64,000 nucleotides of DNA from Oscillatoria nigro-viridis PCC 7112 (GCF_000317475.1 NC_019729.1:5780501-5844500), one strand, 5' to 3'. Positions 53,840-63,350 are shown, counted from the first letter of the stretch. Translations and numbers: made by a program. The notes: generated by a model from the sequence alone, not told the origin.

Positions 53840-54268
53840 TTAATCTCCCAATAAAATTCGCAAAGCTTTCAAAGCATTTGAACGATTGCCATTGGCAATT
53901 TTACCAAACCAATAATGTGCCTCTTCATTACTCATAGCCATAATCCCTTCGGCAATATTCGCAATTCGTTCGGTTTTCGATAGCGGTTGCAGCGATTGAA
54001 ATAAAATCGCCAAACTCACCCCCGATTCTTCTGATAAAATATAAGGCGTTTGTCGCTGCTGAGATAAAGTTTTTGGGTCGTAATTATTGGCTTTGAGAGT
54101 TGCATAAATTGTCTGTCTCGCCAAAACCAGCGCATTTCCTTTTAGCCGACCCAATTTTTTAGCAGCAGGACGTTTTTTCTCTCCCGCTTTCTTGTAAGCA
54201 CATTGATACAATTCTAATGCGAAGTTGTTATTTTCTAAAGGCAAAACTCGTAATTGAAATTCTTGCAT
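53840..54268 (-). CDS. 142-residue basic protein of the DUF499-DUF1156 locus
   Basis: 142 residues, strongly basic in the first half (YKKAGEKKRPAAKKLGRLKG), with a helical C-terminal half (KTERIANIAEGIMAMSNEEA and HYWFGKIANG). The family is unknown to me. In analogous loci a small protein (for example a DUF3780- or DUF7680-type) lies in this place, but I cannot confirm membership. The basic surface hints at nucleic-acid binding. The gene is between the ATPase and the methyltransferase, same strand, with repeats on both sides. Confidence 0.7.
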   Translation of the reverse strand: MQEFQLRVLPLENNNFALELYQCAYKKAGEKKRPAAKKLGRLKGNALVLARQTIYATLKANNYDPKTLSQQRQTPYILSEESGVSLAILFQSLQPLSKTERIANIAEGIMAMSNEEAHYWFGKIANGNRSNALKALRILLGD

Positions 54269-54276
54269 GAGCTATG

Positions 54277-54583
54277 GGCGGGGCGGGTTTATGAGATATT
54301 TTATTTGAGGCGTAGATGGTTGGTATAACCCGCCCCTACATGGCACTAATTATACAACAATCAATCTACATATCCGATCGTCTCCGAGCGATCGCGATTC
54401 CTGTAGGGGCGAGTTCACCAACCATCTACGCAATCAACCAACCATCTCAAAAACCCGCCCCGGCCTATGTATTATGCTGGTATGTTAAAAGAGGTAGATT
54501 GCGATTTACCGTGGGGTGGGGGCGGGTTTTTGAGATTGTGAATTTTTGCCCAATATTTTAGGTTAACCCGCCCCTACATTTCA
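54277..54583. repeat. Three GTAGGGGCGGGTT-type palindromes in a row
   Basis: 54277-54340, 54404-54463 and 54512-54583 each begin with a GGGGCGGGTT-like arm and end with an AACCCGCCCCTACA-like arm, in alternating states of decay (TGTAGGGGCGAGTTCACCAA for the second). They separate the ATPase gene stop from the next gene and match the elements at 16464 and 45753. Confidence 0.8.
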
Positions 54584-57500
54584 ATATGTCACCCTTGTCA
54601 TTAAATTTAAACGTTCTACTGGATTGCGATCGAGCGTTTGTTTTATACTGCTAATATCCGAGGCGTTTGCTGGCAAAGCTGGCTGGAATTCTAAGGTGAT
54701 TTTCAGACTAACCTCTGCTTGCGCGTCGGGACTGTTCAACAAATTGTTAATAGTCGAGAAAAAGCTCTGAAATCCCCGCAACGCCCCTTGATATTCCAAC
54801 CGCACAAATTGGTCGCCAGTTTGAATGGTTGCGGTTTGGTCGATTTGCGGTTGCCAGCGCTGCAATAGGGCAATTGCCGTTCCTAATTTGCGATAATCCA
54901 TTACTCGATCCACAGACAATTCTAGCACTTCGATGCCTTGCACTTTGTAGTCGCTAATGCGATCGCCCAATTCCGCAAATACCCTATTAATCGTGCCGTC
55001 TAGTTCGATAATCGGCGGTTTCGCCTCCCACAAAGTCCCCTGTAGCCCTTCCACAACATAAGCAGAATTGCCACTATCTCGCACGGTAGAAACTTGAGGA
55101 TTTAGATTGACATTGGTTGCTTTTTCTGCTGTCTCACCGTTGCCATAATCGGCCACCACACGAAAAATAGTGTTATTAACAATGGTGGCGTCATACTCAT
55201 CGGAAGGGCGGAAATTTCCCGGCACTAAAATATTATCTTGATACAAACTAACCGTCAGTGCTCCTTTGGCTTTCCACCTCACCCGCACGTCAACGGAAGT
55301 TGCAGGCGAGACGCCCGCACTACTCGGCATCAATTGGGCGCTGAGTTCCACTTCTTTGGGCGCTGGAGGTTCGAGAATGCCCCGTCTGTACAATACAGCG
55401 CGATCGCTAAATTCGATCGTCTCCGGCAGCGCCAACACGCTATCATCGGTTTTGATAAACAGTCTCTCCCCGACTTTCATATCCCAATTGCCCATTTTCA
55501 AACCTTGGCGAATCGTCTCCCGCAGCATCGAAACTTCCGCATCAAGGAGAATATTCAAACTCAAATCCTTAGCAAAAGCATCGCGCAGCGCCTTCGTCGT
55601 CCAACTGTCCAACCCCGCAGGCCACACTTTTTGCAGGATAAAAGCCGGGGCGAAAGGTTTAGCTTCTTCCGGGCGAATCTTGCCGCAATCTTTGAGGGCT
55701 TTAAGAATCACATCTTGCTGGTTGTTTTTGCCTTTCACCATACTCGCATCTTGCGCGGTAAAAGTGTAGTGCATCAATCCTTTCGGTGCTTTTACTTGGT
55801 CATTTGACGGATAAAATAAATGGCGGTAAGTATTAGTTAAAGATACTCTCACAGCCATATCTTTTGCGCCTTCCCGTTCCTTCAATTCCTTTTGCTGGCT
55901 TCCCGATAAATCTGCCAGCCGATTCTGACTTTTGAGAATATTTTGAATGGCTTTATATTCTCTGGCATTGTCGATCGCGCTTTCTAATTCTAGCCGATTG
56001 GCCACCAAAAATAACAAGCGATTGCGGTAGGTGCGAAACTTCCCCGATTCGCCGCTATTGTTAAAAATTCTCTCGATTAATTCCGGGGCTGCGTCGGTAG
56101 AAGCATTCACAGTCGCATCGTCAAAGTCGATCGCGCACAGCGCCACATCATCCGGGTTATCGTCTACATTTCCGGGACTTTCGATATTAGAAACTAAGGT
56201 AAAGAATTTTTTGGCAAAAATGCTATCCCGACGAATTCTCAAATCATCTTTCGCGAATCCCCTCCCAACTTGTTCCTTCTCCTCGGTGATAATTTTGTTG
56301 ATCGAAGGTTCTTCTTTAAACCTGGCTAAAGATGTTACCGGATCGAAGTCTAAATACCACGCTACCTGCGTCAAAGTTTTTAAAGCGCGATCGACAAAAC
56401 CGCTGTCAACCCCCGGAGTCAGCAGCGACAAATTCAACTCAGCCAGCCGAATACCCGAAGAATTTCCCTGAGTCAGAGAATGCAAAAAGATCGATCGGGC
56501 TACCCAAGTCGAAAACGGCGGTTTTCCCGCTGCTATCCATTCCCCATCTTGCAATTGTGCGTAAGCCGGCCTACCGTCGGGATTGTAGATATCAGCGCCG
56601 ATCGCATTCCGCAGGGGCGATCGTTGCAACCGAGAAGTCAGATCGTTAGTAATTTCGCCATCCATCCCTATAGGAATGTGATGCGTGTGAATCATCGGCA
56701 TCCAACCGTCGCGATTTTCCCACAAATGCCGCACGACTTGCGCGAACAATCGCAAAGCGCCCCGCGTCTTCTGGAATTCGGGAATAGAAGCAATTTTTTT
56801 AGTAAGAAGATTGAACAATTCCGGGTGAAACGGATAACTTTGGGCGATCGCTTTTGAGTATGACGCATCTTTGCACCCATCGGGCAAATTAACGCGGCAA
56901 TTGCGATAAGCCGCCAAATATTCCGATGCCGCTTTTTGCGCCGCTTCCTCGCTAACTCTGGCAAACACGCGCTGTTTGACGATGTTGTAAATTTCGATAT
57001 CTGTAGAAGGACTCAACACCCTTTCTTGTCTTGCGGAAGCGCGCATCGTTTCTTGCAATTCTGCCGTTTCTTCCGCAAAAGTATCTGCTGTCGAGGCGAG
57101 GGAATAAACCAATACTAAATTATCGCAAGCTGCCGCCAAATCCATCAGGGAAAATAGAAAGGCTACCACTTGTTCGGCTAAATCGCTTCTGCCAATTTGT
57201 TTCGCTTTTGCCGATCGCAAATACCGCGCAATTTCATCTAAAATAATCACAGTCGGCTGTCCCCCCGTCAACCGTTCCAACACCGAAGTACCGGGACTGA
57301 CACCGCTTTGATCGCTGCCTTGCAGTAACTGATAGCCTGAAATCCCGCCAATTTGGTAAGCAATTTCGCCCCACAGAGTGTAGGTTGTCAAGCCGCTGTC
57401 CGAGTGATAAACTCCTTGTTCTGGGTCTAAATCTCGACCGTCGATCGCTGCAACTTGTAAAGGGCGATCGGGAATAACGCTAATATCTGTAAAGCGTTCC

Positions 57501-57823
57501 AATCCGAGAATTTCTCGCCCTTGCTTGCAGATATGCCAGAGTGCAATTTCATCGTGAGTTTTGCCGCCCCCAAAACTCGTTTCCAAACGAACCACCCCAG
57601 CCCCGGCGCTTTGCTTCATCAAGCGGCCAAAAACTTCCCGGATTAGAGTTTTAATGCCATCAGTTGCGAAGGTATTGGCAAAAAACTTATTAGCATCTTG
57701 ATAAACTTGAGGTGCAGTTCCTTCGACTACCAACCGCAATTTTGCTGCAAATAAATCTAGAGACAAGTCTCCCGATAAAATCTCATCTCTGGGCAAACAG
57801 GTATCAAAGATTAATGGCAGCAT
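54581..57823 (-). CDS. DUF499-type AAA ATPase
   Basis: 1080 residues. The ATP-binding signature is Walker A ETSFGGGKTH (about 81-90) and Walker B VIILDEIARYL (about 192-202). The P-loop begins directly after a helical N-terminal region (LFAAKLRLVVEGTAPQVY). A further DUF499 feature is the LKDCGKIRPEEAKPFAPAFI region and a mixed C-terminal part (VEVLELSVDRVMDY). Such ATPases are found in defence islands with DUF1156 methyltransferases. It is the first gene of the minus-strand locus and so may set its expression. The exact molecular action is unknown. Confidence 0.88.
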   Translation of the reverse strand: MLPLIFDTCLPRDEILSGDLSLDLFAAKLRLVVEGTAPQVYQDANKFFANTFATDGIKTLIREVFGRLMKQSAGAGVVRLETSFGGGKTHDEIALWHICKQGREILGLERFTDISVIPDRPLQVAAIDGRDLDPEQGVYHSDSGLTTYTLWGEIAYQIGGISGYQLLQGSDQSGVSPGTSVLERLTGGQPTVIILDEIARYLRSAKAKQIGRSDLAEQVVAFLFSLMDLAAACDNLVLVYSLASTADTFAEETAELQETMRASARQERVLSPSTDIEIYNIVKQRVFARVSEEAAQKAASEYLAAYRNCRVNLPDGCKDASYSKAIAQSYPFHPELFNLLTKKIASIPEFQKTRGALRLFAQVVRHLWENRDGWMPMIHTHHIPIGMDGEITNDLTSRLQRSPLRNAIGADIYNPDGRPAYAQLQDGEWIAAGKPPFSTWVARSIFLHSLTQGNSSGIRLAELNLSLLTPGVDSGFVDRALKTLTQVAWYLDFDPVTSLARFKEEPSINKIITEEKEQVGRGFAKDDLRIRRDSIFAKKFFTLVSNIESPGNVDDNPDDVALCAIDFDDATVNASTDAAPELIERIFNNSGESGKFRTYRNRLLFLVANRLELESAIDNAREYKAIQNILKSQNRLADLSGSQQKELKEREGAKDMAVRVSLTNTYRHLFYPSNDQVKAPKGLMHYTFTAQDASMVKGKNNQQDVILKALKDCGKIRPEEAKPFAPAFILQKVWPAGLDSWTTKALRDAFAKDLSLNILLDAEVSMLRETIRQGLKMGNWDMKVGERLFIKTDDSVLALPETIEFSDRAVLYRRGILEPPAPKEVELSAQLMPSSAGVSPATSVDVRVRWKAKGALTVSLYQDNILVPGNFRPSDEYDATIVNNTIFRVVADYGNGETAEKATNVNLNPQVSTVRDSGNSAYVVEGLQGTLWEAKPPIIELDGTINRVFAELGDRISDYKVQGIEVLELSVDRVMDYRKLGTAIALLQRWQPQIDQTATIQTGDQFVRLEYQGALRGFQSFFSTINNLLNSPDAQAEVSLKITLEFQPALPANASDISSIKQTLDRNPVERLNLMTRVTY

Positions 57824-57879
57824 ATCAAAGATCCTTAACTAATAATATCAATTCCGCACTTCAGCGTAATTATTCATCT

Positions 57880-57925
57880 CTCACTTATCTCCCTCTGTGT
57901 TCTCTGCGTTCTCTGCGGTTAAAAC
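57880..57925. repeat. CTCTGTGTTCTCTGCG repeat
   Basis: TCTCCCTCTGTGTTCTCTGC, then GTTCTCTGCGGTTAA, the type found near 50000. It lies between the DUF499 start and the dehydratase stop. Confidence 0.7.
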
Positions 57926-57942
57926 ATTCCGATATCCAATAA

Positions 57943-58908
57943 CTAATGACTAAAATCGACATTTCCCCCGCTGACAATTACCCCAACTCTCGCATTTTCT
58001 GCTTTCACAACACCTGACAGCAAAGCCGCCGCCGCTAACACTCCCGTCGGTTCAACAACTATCTTCATGCGTTCCCACATAAAAAACATTGTGCTGCGAA
58101 TTGCCTCTTCGGAAACTGTTGCCATATCGTCCACATAATGCAGTACCAAAGGAAAAGTTAATTTCCCCAAAGATGGCGTGCGCGCACCGTCAGCAATCGT
58201 ATCCGGGTTAGTAACAGTTTGCAGCGTTTTCGTGCGGAACGATCGCGCCGCATCGTCTGCTTGCTCCGGTTCTACCCCCATTACTTTACACTGCGGAGAC
58301 AAAGTTTTTGCCGCGATCGCGCATCCCGACAGCAAACCCCCGCCACCGCAACAAACTAACAGCAAATCCAACTCCCCAACTTCTGCGATTAATTCCAGCG
58401 CCGCCGTACCTTGTCCCGCAATCACCCGCGCGTCATCATAAGGAGGAATTATTGTCAAGTGTCGCTCGGCGCCAATTTTAGCGGTTAACTCTTCGCGGGA
58501 AACTTGAGTGCGATCGTACAAAATAATCTCTGCACCGTAGCCGCGAGTCGCTTCTTGCTTAACTTTGGGCGCATCTGCCGGCATGACAACAGTAGCAGGA
58601 ATTTCTAGCAACCGTGCGGCAAGGGCGATCGCCTGCGCGTGATTTCCCGACGAAAAAGTCAGCACTCCCCGCTGTTTTTCGGCTTCAGATAGCTGCATTA
58701 AAGCATTGCAAGCACCCCGAAATTTAAACGAACCCGTGCGCTGAAAGTTCTCGCACTTGAAAAATACCTGAGAATTTGTGCGTTTGTTGAAAGTTTCCGA
58801 AGTCAGCACCGGCGTCTTGAAAGCTTTGCCATGCAAGCGATTTGCCGCCGCCTCCACATCCGCGAAACAGACTGATAAAGGATTTTGGGCACAGAAGTGG
58901 GCACTCAT
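57943..58908 (-). CDS. Threonine/serine dehydratase (PLP type)
   Basis: 321 residues from ATG 58908 (MSAHFCAQNP); an upstream in-frame extension of 24 residues has heptamer-like low complexity and is not credible. The PLP lysine is Lys62 in GSFKFRG; the phosphate-binding loop is CCGGGGLLSG. Relatives are threonine dehydratases, serine racemases and catabolic TdcB. There is no ACT or ThrR regulatory domain at the C-terminus, so it resembles the short catabolic form. It removes the amino group from threonine or serine, giving 2-oxobutanoate or pyruvate. Confidence 0.88.
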   Translation of the reverse strand: MSAHFCAQNPLSVCFADVEAAANRLHGKAFKTPVLTSETFNKRTNSQVFFKCENFQRTGSFKFRGACNALMQLSEAEKQRGVLTFSSGNHAQAIALAARLLEIPATVVMPADAPKVKQEATRGYGAEIILYDRTQVSREELTAKIGAERHLTIIPPYDDARVIAGQGTAALELIAEVGELDLLLVCCGGGGLLSGCAIAAKTLSPQCKVMGVEPEQADDAARSFRTKTLQTVTNPDTIADGARTPSLGKLTFPLVLHYVDDMATVSEEAIRSTMFFMWERMKIVVEPTGVLAAAALLSGVVKAENARVGVIVSGGNVDFSH

Positions 58909-58984
58909 AGATTTTAGATTGGGGCGATCGAGGACTCTATTTGTAGGATGGACATTGCCCGCTTCACTCGTACCATTCAACTAT

Positions 58985-59060
58985 AAATTTTTACTAACCA
59001 CAGAGGGCGCAGAGGGCGCAAAGAAAGAGAATAGAAGAGATAGAGATAGAGATAGAGAGA
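58985..59060. repeat. AACCACAGAGGGCGCAGAGG repeat followed by GATAGA units
   Basis: AACCACAGAGGGCGCAGAGG and GCGCAAAGAAAGAG, followed by GATAGAGATAGAGATAGAGA, a microsatellite of about four copies. Confidence 0.75.
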
Positions 59061-59154
59061 ATGGCTTTTCTCTGATTATTCAGTCGGACGATTATTCTCT
59101 TCGTTTGTTTAGACGCGGTTTCAACCGCCGATTCTTCTCTTCCCTTCTCTATTC

Positions 59155-60075
59155 CTAATCGCTTTCCAGAATGCTTGCGAGCAAAGCTTGCTGAGCGTGC
59201 ATCCGATTTTCTGCCTGATCCCAAACGCGCGATTGACTGCCTTCAATCACTGCATCGGTAATTTCTTCATCCCGGTGTGCGGGCAAACAGTGCAATACAA
59301 TTGCATTCCGATCTGCTAACTTCAGCAATTGTTCATTTACCTGATATGGCTCAAACAAAGGAATCCTGAGCTTTGCTTCCTCTTCCTGTCCCATACTCGC
59401 CCAAACATCAGTATAAATCACTTGAGCATCCTTCACAGCAGCTTCTGCGTCCGCCGTCACAGTAACTTCTGTTTTTCCCTTAGCAATATTCTTAGCTTTT
59501 TCCACTATCTCAGCATTCGGCTGGAAATCTTGAGGGCAAGCAATTCTGACATTCATTCCCGTCATTGCACAGCCCAACATCAGCGAATTAGCCATATTAT
59601 TGCCATCGCCCAAATAAGTCAAAGTCACCCCTTTCAACTTGCCAAAACACTCTTTTACTGTCATTAAATCCGCCAGCACTTGGCATGGGTGTTCGTCATC
59701 TGTCAGCGCATTAATTACAGGAATTTTCGCATAATTAGCAAAAGTTGCTAAATCCTTTTGCTCGAAAGTCCGAATCGCCAAAATGTCTAAATATCTGTCT
59801 AAAACCCTGGCTGTATCTACCAAAGGTTCGCCGCGGCTGACTTGTGTAACGTTGGGATTGAGGTCGATCACTTGCCCTCCCAATTTATACATTGCTACCG
59901 TAAAACTTACCCGCGTTCGCGTTGAAGCTTTGGAAAATAACAAGCCGAGAACTTTATTGCGTTTCAGCTTGACCATTCCCGATTTTAAACTGGCTGCTAG
60001 ATCTAGCAAATAATTTAATTCGTCAATGCTTAAATCTGCCAGACTTAATAAATCTCGCCCTTTTAAGGAATCCAT
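59155..60075 (-). CDS. argF: Ornithine carbamoyltransferase
   Basis: 306 residues from ATG 60075 (MDSLKGRDLLS); a possible earlier ATG six codons upstream gives MCVGESM. ArgF joins carbamoyl phosphate to ornithine to make citrulline, a step of arginine synthesis. Carbamoyl-phosphate motif STRTR is at 51-55, followed by HPCQ (about 130) and HCLPAHR (about 264) that bind ornithine. Length fits anabolic enzymes. It acts in the cytosol as a trimer. Confidence 0.95.
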   Translation of the reverse strand: MDSLKGRDLLSLADLSIDELNYLLDLAASLKSGMVKLKRNKVLGLLFSKASTRTRVSFTVAMYKLGGQVIDLNPNVTQVSRGEPLVDTARVLDRYLDILAIRTFEQKDLATFANYAKIPVINALTDDEHPCQVLADLMTVKECFGKLKGVTLTYLGDGNNMANSLMLGCAMTGMNVRIACPQDFQPNAEIVEKAKNIAKGKTEVTVTADAEAAVKDAQVIYTDVWASMGQEEEAKLRIPLFEPYQVNEQLLKLADRNAIVLHCLPAHRDEEITDAVIEGSQSRVWDQAENRMHAQQALLASILESD

Positions 60076-60149
60076 GCTTTCCCCCACACACAAATTTTTA
60101 ACTGTGTCTTAAATCTTAGCCTGCAGAGGCTGGTTTTGTTTATTTTGGC

Positions 60150-60257
60150 TTGCACCATTTTCAAGAACAGGCAAGATGCCTGTTCCACAAAGATTAGATT
60201 TTATTGTGGGGTGGGCAGGAGAGCCCGCCCGTGAAAGGCTTATTAACAATGGTGCAA
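60150..60257. repeat. Miniature element of the TTGCACCATT family, copy 3 (most complete)
   Basis: 108 bases with perfect 10-base ends TTGCACCATT and AATGGTGCAA. The interior has two hairpins, GAACAGGCAAGATGCCTGTTC and GGGTGGGCAGGAGAGCCCGCCC. It lies between argF and the dihydrouridine synthase gene, whose stop follows closely. Confidence 0.85.
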
Positions 60258-60271
60258 TATCTAAGTTTATT

Positions 60272-61285
60272 TCAACTTGCGGGCAATTGCTCGATCGCGC
60301 GATCGATCGAATCGCAACCTTGTTCAACCGTTTCTACCACAGCCAACACGCCCCGCAATTCCCCAGCGCCGGGGAAACCCTTAGCATACCAGGTTAAGTG
60401 CTTGCGCGCTTGGGAGACACCGCTTTCACCTTTATATTCCCACAAAGCCCGCAAATGTTCCTTAGCACATTCGAGCCGTTCAATTGGTGTCGGAGCTATC
60501 TTTTCCACACCAGTTTTCAAGAAATAATCAACTTCTCCAACCAAAAAAGGATAGCCCAAAGTTCCCCGCGAACACATCACTCCATCGGCGCCGGTTTCTT
60601 CCAGACATCGCATCGCTGCTTCCACTGAAAAAATATCCCCGTTAGCAATAACTGGAATCGATAAAACTTCTTTCACTCGGCGAATCCACTCCCATTTTGC
60701 CGGGCCGGTGTAACCTTGCGATCGAGTGCGGCCGTGCACGGTAATCATTTTTGCTCCCGCATCTTCCATCCGCTTGGCAAATTCCAAAATATTAATTTCT
60801 TTGTCAGTCCAACCGATCCGAGTTTTAACCGTGACAGGAACATCTACCGCTTCCACAACAGCCCGCACAATTGCCTCGGCCGTTTCCGGATCTCGCAGCA
60901 GGGAAGAACCGCCGCCGTTTTTAGTAATTTTGTTGACCGGACAGCCCATATTAATATCAACAGTATCCGCTCCTTCTGCCACTGCTTTCTGCGCCGCTTC
61001 TGCCAAGAAATCCGGCCGGCAGTCAAACAATTGAATGCTAATCGGACGCTCGTTCGGGTCAACTTCCATAATTCTCGGCAGTTGCTTCACGTAGTGCAAA
61101 CCCGTAGCGTTCACCATTTCCGTGTACATCATCGAATCCGGCGCGTAGCGGCGCACCAGGCGGCGAAATACCAAATCGGTAACGCCGGATAAGGGCGATT
61201 GCAGGACGCGACTTTTAACTTCAAAATCGCCGATTTTAAGCGGAGTTGCTAACCTTTCTTTTAATTCGGGAGATAGAGCAAGCAT
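60272..61285 (-). CDS. tRNA-dihydrouridine synthase (DusB type)
   Basis: 337 residues. It reduces specific uridines of tRNA to dihydrouridine, using FMN and NADPH. Landmarks are LQSPLSGVTD (FMN site), DINMGCPVNKITKNGGGSS with the catalytic Cys (about 110), VKTRIGW, TVHGRTRSQGYTGPAKW and NGDIFSVEAA, with GADGVMCSRGTLGYPFL. The motif set and a 337-residue length fit the DusB group. The gene starts with MLALSPELKERL, no operon partner. Confidence 0.92.
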   Translation of the reverse strand: MLALSPELKERLATPLKIGDFEVKSRVLQSPLSGVTDLVFRRLVRRYAPDSMMYTEMVNATGLHYVKQLPRIMEVDPNERPISIQLFDCRPDFLAEAAQKAVAEGADTVDINMGCPVNKITKNGGGSSLLRDPETAEAIVRAVVEAVDVPVTVKTRIGWTDKEINILEFAKRMEDAGAKMITVHGRTRSQGYTGPAKWEWIRRVKEVLSIPVIANGDIFSVEAAMRCLEETGADGVMCSRGTLGYPFLVGEVDYFLKTGVEKIAPTPIERLECAKEHLRALWEYKGESGVSQARKHLTWYAKGFPGAGELRGVLAVVETVEQGCDSIDRAIEQLPAS

Positions 61286-61748
61286 AGTGGATCGTACTTT
61301 AATTCTAATATCTGTATATTATACTACACTTCCGATAGTTGATAGTTGTTAATTATATTTTTAGCCGATGATTGAGTTGAAGCTAAAAGTATATTTAACC
61401 TGACCGCAATGCCTATTTTACAGATGCCGATCGCCCGAATTTGAATATTGTGAAACGAGATCCCAAAGGGCAACCCCGACCGCAGTTAAATCTCTGTGCC
61501 ACTTCCCTCTATCTATGGGGTGCGGCCATTAATGGGGGATCTACCTACTAAGAGTGTTGCCCAAGTCATATTTTTCTTGTTTAATTCTACCGAATGCTCT
61601 GGCTGCCGAATGCTCCGGCTGCCTTCAGACGATTAATGCTTAAATTTATTGGGATTCTGCAAAAGCCGTACATCAGATCGTTTTAAACTACAATTGGTGG
61701 ATTCCTGACGACGCCGATCGAACATTAAAAAAATTGTAGAGAATTCCT
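61286..61748. other. Intergenic stretch with two 16-base direct repeats
   Basis: 463 bases between the divergent dihydrouridine synthase and pgi genes. GAATGCTCTGGCTGCC and GAATGCTCCGGCTGCC adjoin at 61592-61623. No gene remnants recognised. The region must hold two promoters. Confidence 0.5.
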
Positions 61749-63341
61749 ATGGACGCCGCAGCACTCTGGCAACGCTATCAAGACTGGCTTTACTATCACT
61801 CTGGATTGGGACTTTACCTCGATATCAGCCGCATGGGATTCGACGACGCTTTCGCAGCAGCACTGAAGCCCAAATTTGACAAAGCTTTCAAAGACATGGC
61901 AGCTTTGGAAGCAGGTGCGATCGCCAATCCCGACGAAAACCGCATGGTGGGCCACTACTGGCTGCGAAACCCCGATTTAGCTCCCACTCCAGAATTAAAA
62001 CAAGAAATAGTCGCAGGCATAGCACAAGTCGAAGAATTTGTCAAAAAAATTCAAAACCGCGATATTAAACCGCCCTTTGCTCCGCAATTTACCGACATAA
62101 TTTCGATCGGCATCGGCGGTTCCGCCCTAGGCCCCCAATTTGTCGCCGAAGCTTTATCCCCAGACATTCCTCCCCTAGCAATTCATTTTATCGACAACAC
62201 AGATCCGGCTGGGATCGATCGAATCCTTAACAAAATCAAAGACAAACTCGCCAGCACCCTAGTAATTACTATCTCCAAATCCGGCGGCACCCCCGAACCC
62301 CGCAACGGGATGATCGAAGTTCAAAAAGCCTTCGCCGCGCAAAAACTGGATTTTGCCAAACAAGCAATTGCCATCACCGGAGTTGACAGCCAACTAGACA
62401 AATTAGCCAAATCCGAAGGCTGGATTACCACTTTTCCAATGGCAGATTGGGTGGGAGGACGCACTTCCGAATTGTCAGCAGTCGGACTTTTGCCAGCAGC
62501 TTTGCAAGGCATCGACATTCGGGCGATGCTCGACGGCGCTAAAGTCATGGACGAAGCTACCAGAACCACCGAAATCAAAGATAATCCCGCCGCCTTGTTA
62601 GCAATGTCCTGGTATTTTGCTTGCAACGGACGTGGCGAGAAAGATATGGTAGTTTTGCCGTATAAAGATTCACTGCTATTGTTCAGCCGCTACTTGCAGC
62701 AATTAGTCATGGAATCTCTAGGCAAAGAGCAAGATTTAGACGGCAACACAGTTCATCAAGGAATCGCAGTTTACGGCAACAAAGGCACCACCGACCAACA
62801 CGCCTACGTCCAGCAACTGCGAGACGGCGTGCCGAATTTCTTCCTAACATTTATCGAAGTTTTGCAAGACAGGCAAGGCATTTCCCCAGAAGTAGAAACC
62901 GGGGTCACTTCGGGAGATTATTTGTCTGGTTTGTTGCAGGGAACTCGACAAGCTTTGTACGAAAATCACCGAGATTCCATTACTGTCACAATTCCCCAAG
63001 TCAACCCGGAGACAGTAGGAGCATTAATCGCCCTCTACGAAAGAGCCGTAGGTTTTTACGGTTCCTTGGTGAATGTCAATGCCTATCACCAACCGGGCGT
63101 CGAAGCAGGCAAAAAAGCGGCCGCTGCTGTATTGGATTTGCAGCAACGGGTACTGCAAGTGCTCAAAGATGCCCAAAAACCTCTGTCTGTAGCAGAACTA
63201 GCAAAAAAAGCAGGAAGGCCAGAGCAAATCGAGACAATTTACAAAACTCTGCGGCATTTGGCAGCCAACGGGCGCGGCGTAGCTTTGGAGGGCAAATTAG
63301 GACAACCGGCTACTTTAACTGCAAGTTATCAAGAGAATTAA
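61749..63341 (+). CDS. pgi: Glucose-6-phosphate isomerase
   Basis: 530 residues. Pgi interconverts glucose 6-phosphate and fructose 6-phosphate in glycolysis and the oxidative pentose phosphate pathway. Motifs are SIGIGGSALGPQFVAEAL, ITISKSGGTPEPRNG, EQDLDGNTVHQGIAVYGNKG (active-site region) and NAYHQPGVEAGKKA. The C-terminal 60 residues form a helical extension (VLQVLKDAQKPLSVAELAKK) that cyanobacterial Pgi proteins carry. ATG start follows AGAGAATTCCT. A strong palindrome follows the stop. Confidence 0.96.
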   Translation: MDAAALWQRYQDWLYYHSGLGLYLDISRMGFDDAFAAALKPKFDKAFKDMAALEAGAIANPDENRMVGHYWLRNPDLAPTPELKQEIVAGIAQVEEFVKKIQNRDIKPPFAPQFTDIISIGIGGSALGPQFVAEALSPDIPPLAIHFIDNTDPAGIDRILNKIKDKLASTLVITISKSGGTPEPRNGMIEVQKAFAAQKLDFAKQAIAITGVDSQLDKLAKSEGWITTFPMADWVGGRTSELSAVGLLPAALQGIDIRAMLDGAKVMDEATRTTEIKDNPAALLAMSWYFACNGRGEKDMVVLPYKDSLLLFSRYLQQLVMESLGKEQDLDGNTVHQGIAVYGNKGTTDQHAYVQQLRDGVPNFFLTFIEVLQDRQGISPEVETGVTSGDYLSGLLQGTRQALYENHRDSITVTIPQVNPETVGALIALYERAVGFYGSLVNVNAYHQPGVEAGKKAAAAVLDLQQRVLQVLKDAQKPLSVAELAKKAGRPEQIETIYKTLRHLAANGRGVALEGKLGQPATLTASYQEN

Positions 63342-63350
63342 ACAGTAGAA

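Noticed and set aside
46395..57823. Classical DISARM or BREX system
   Set aside because: drmA, drmB, pglZ and brxC-type genes are not visible; only the logic of the parts is similar.
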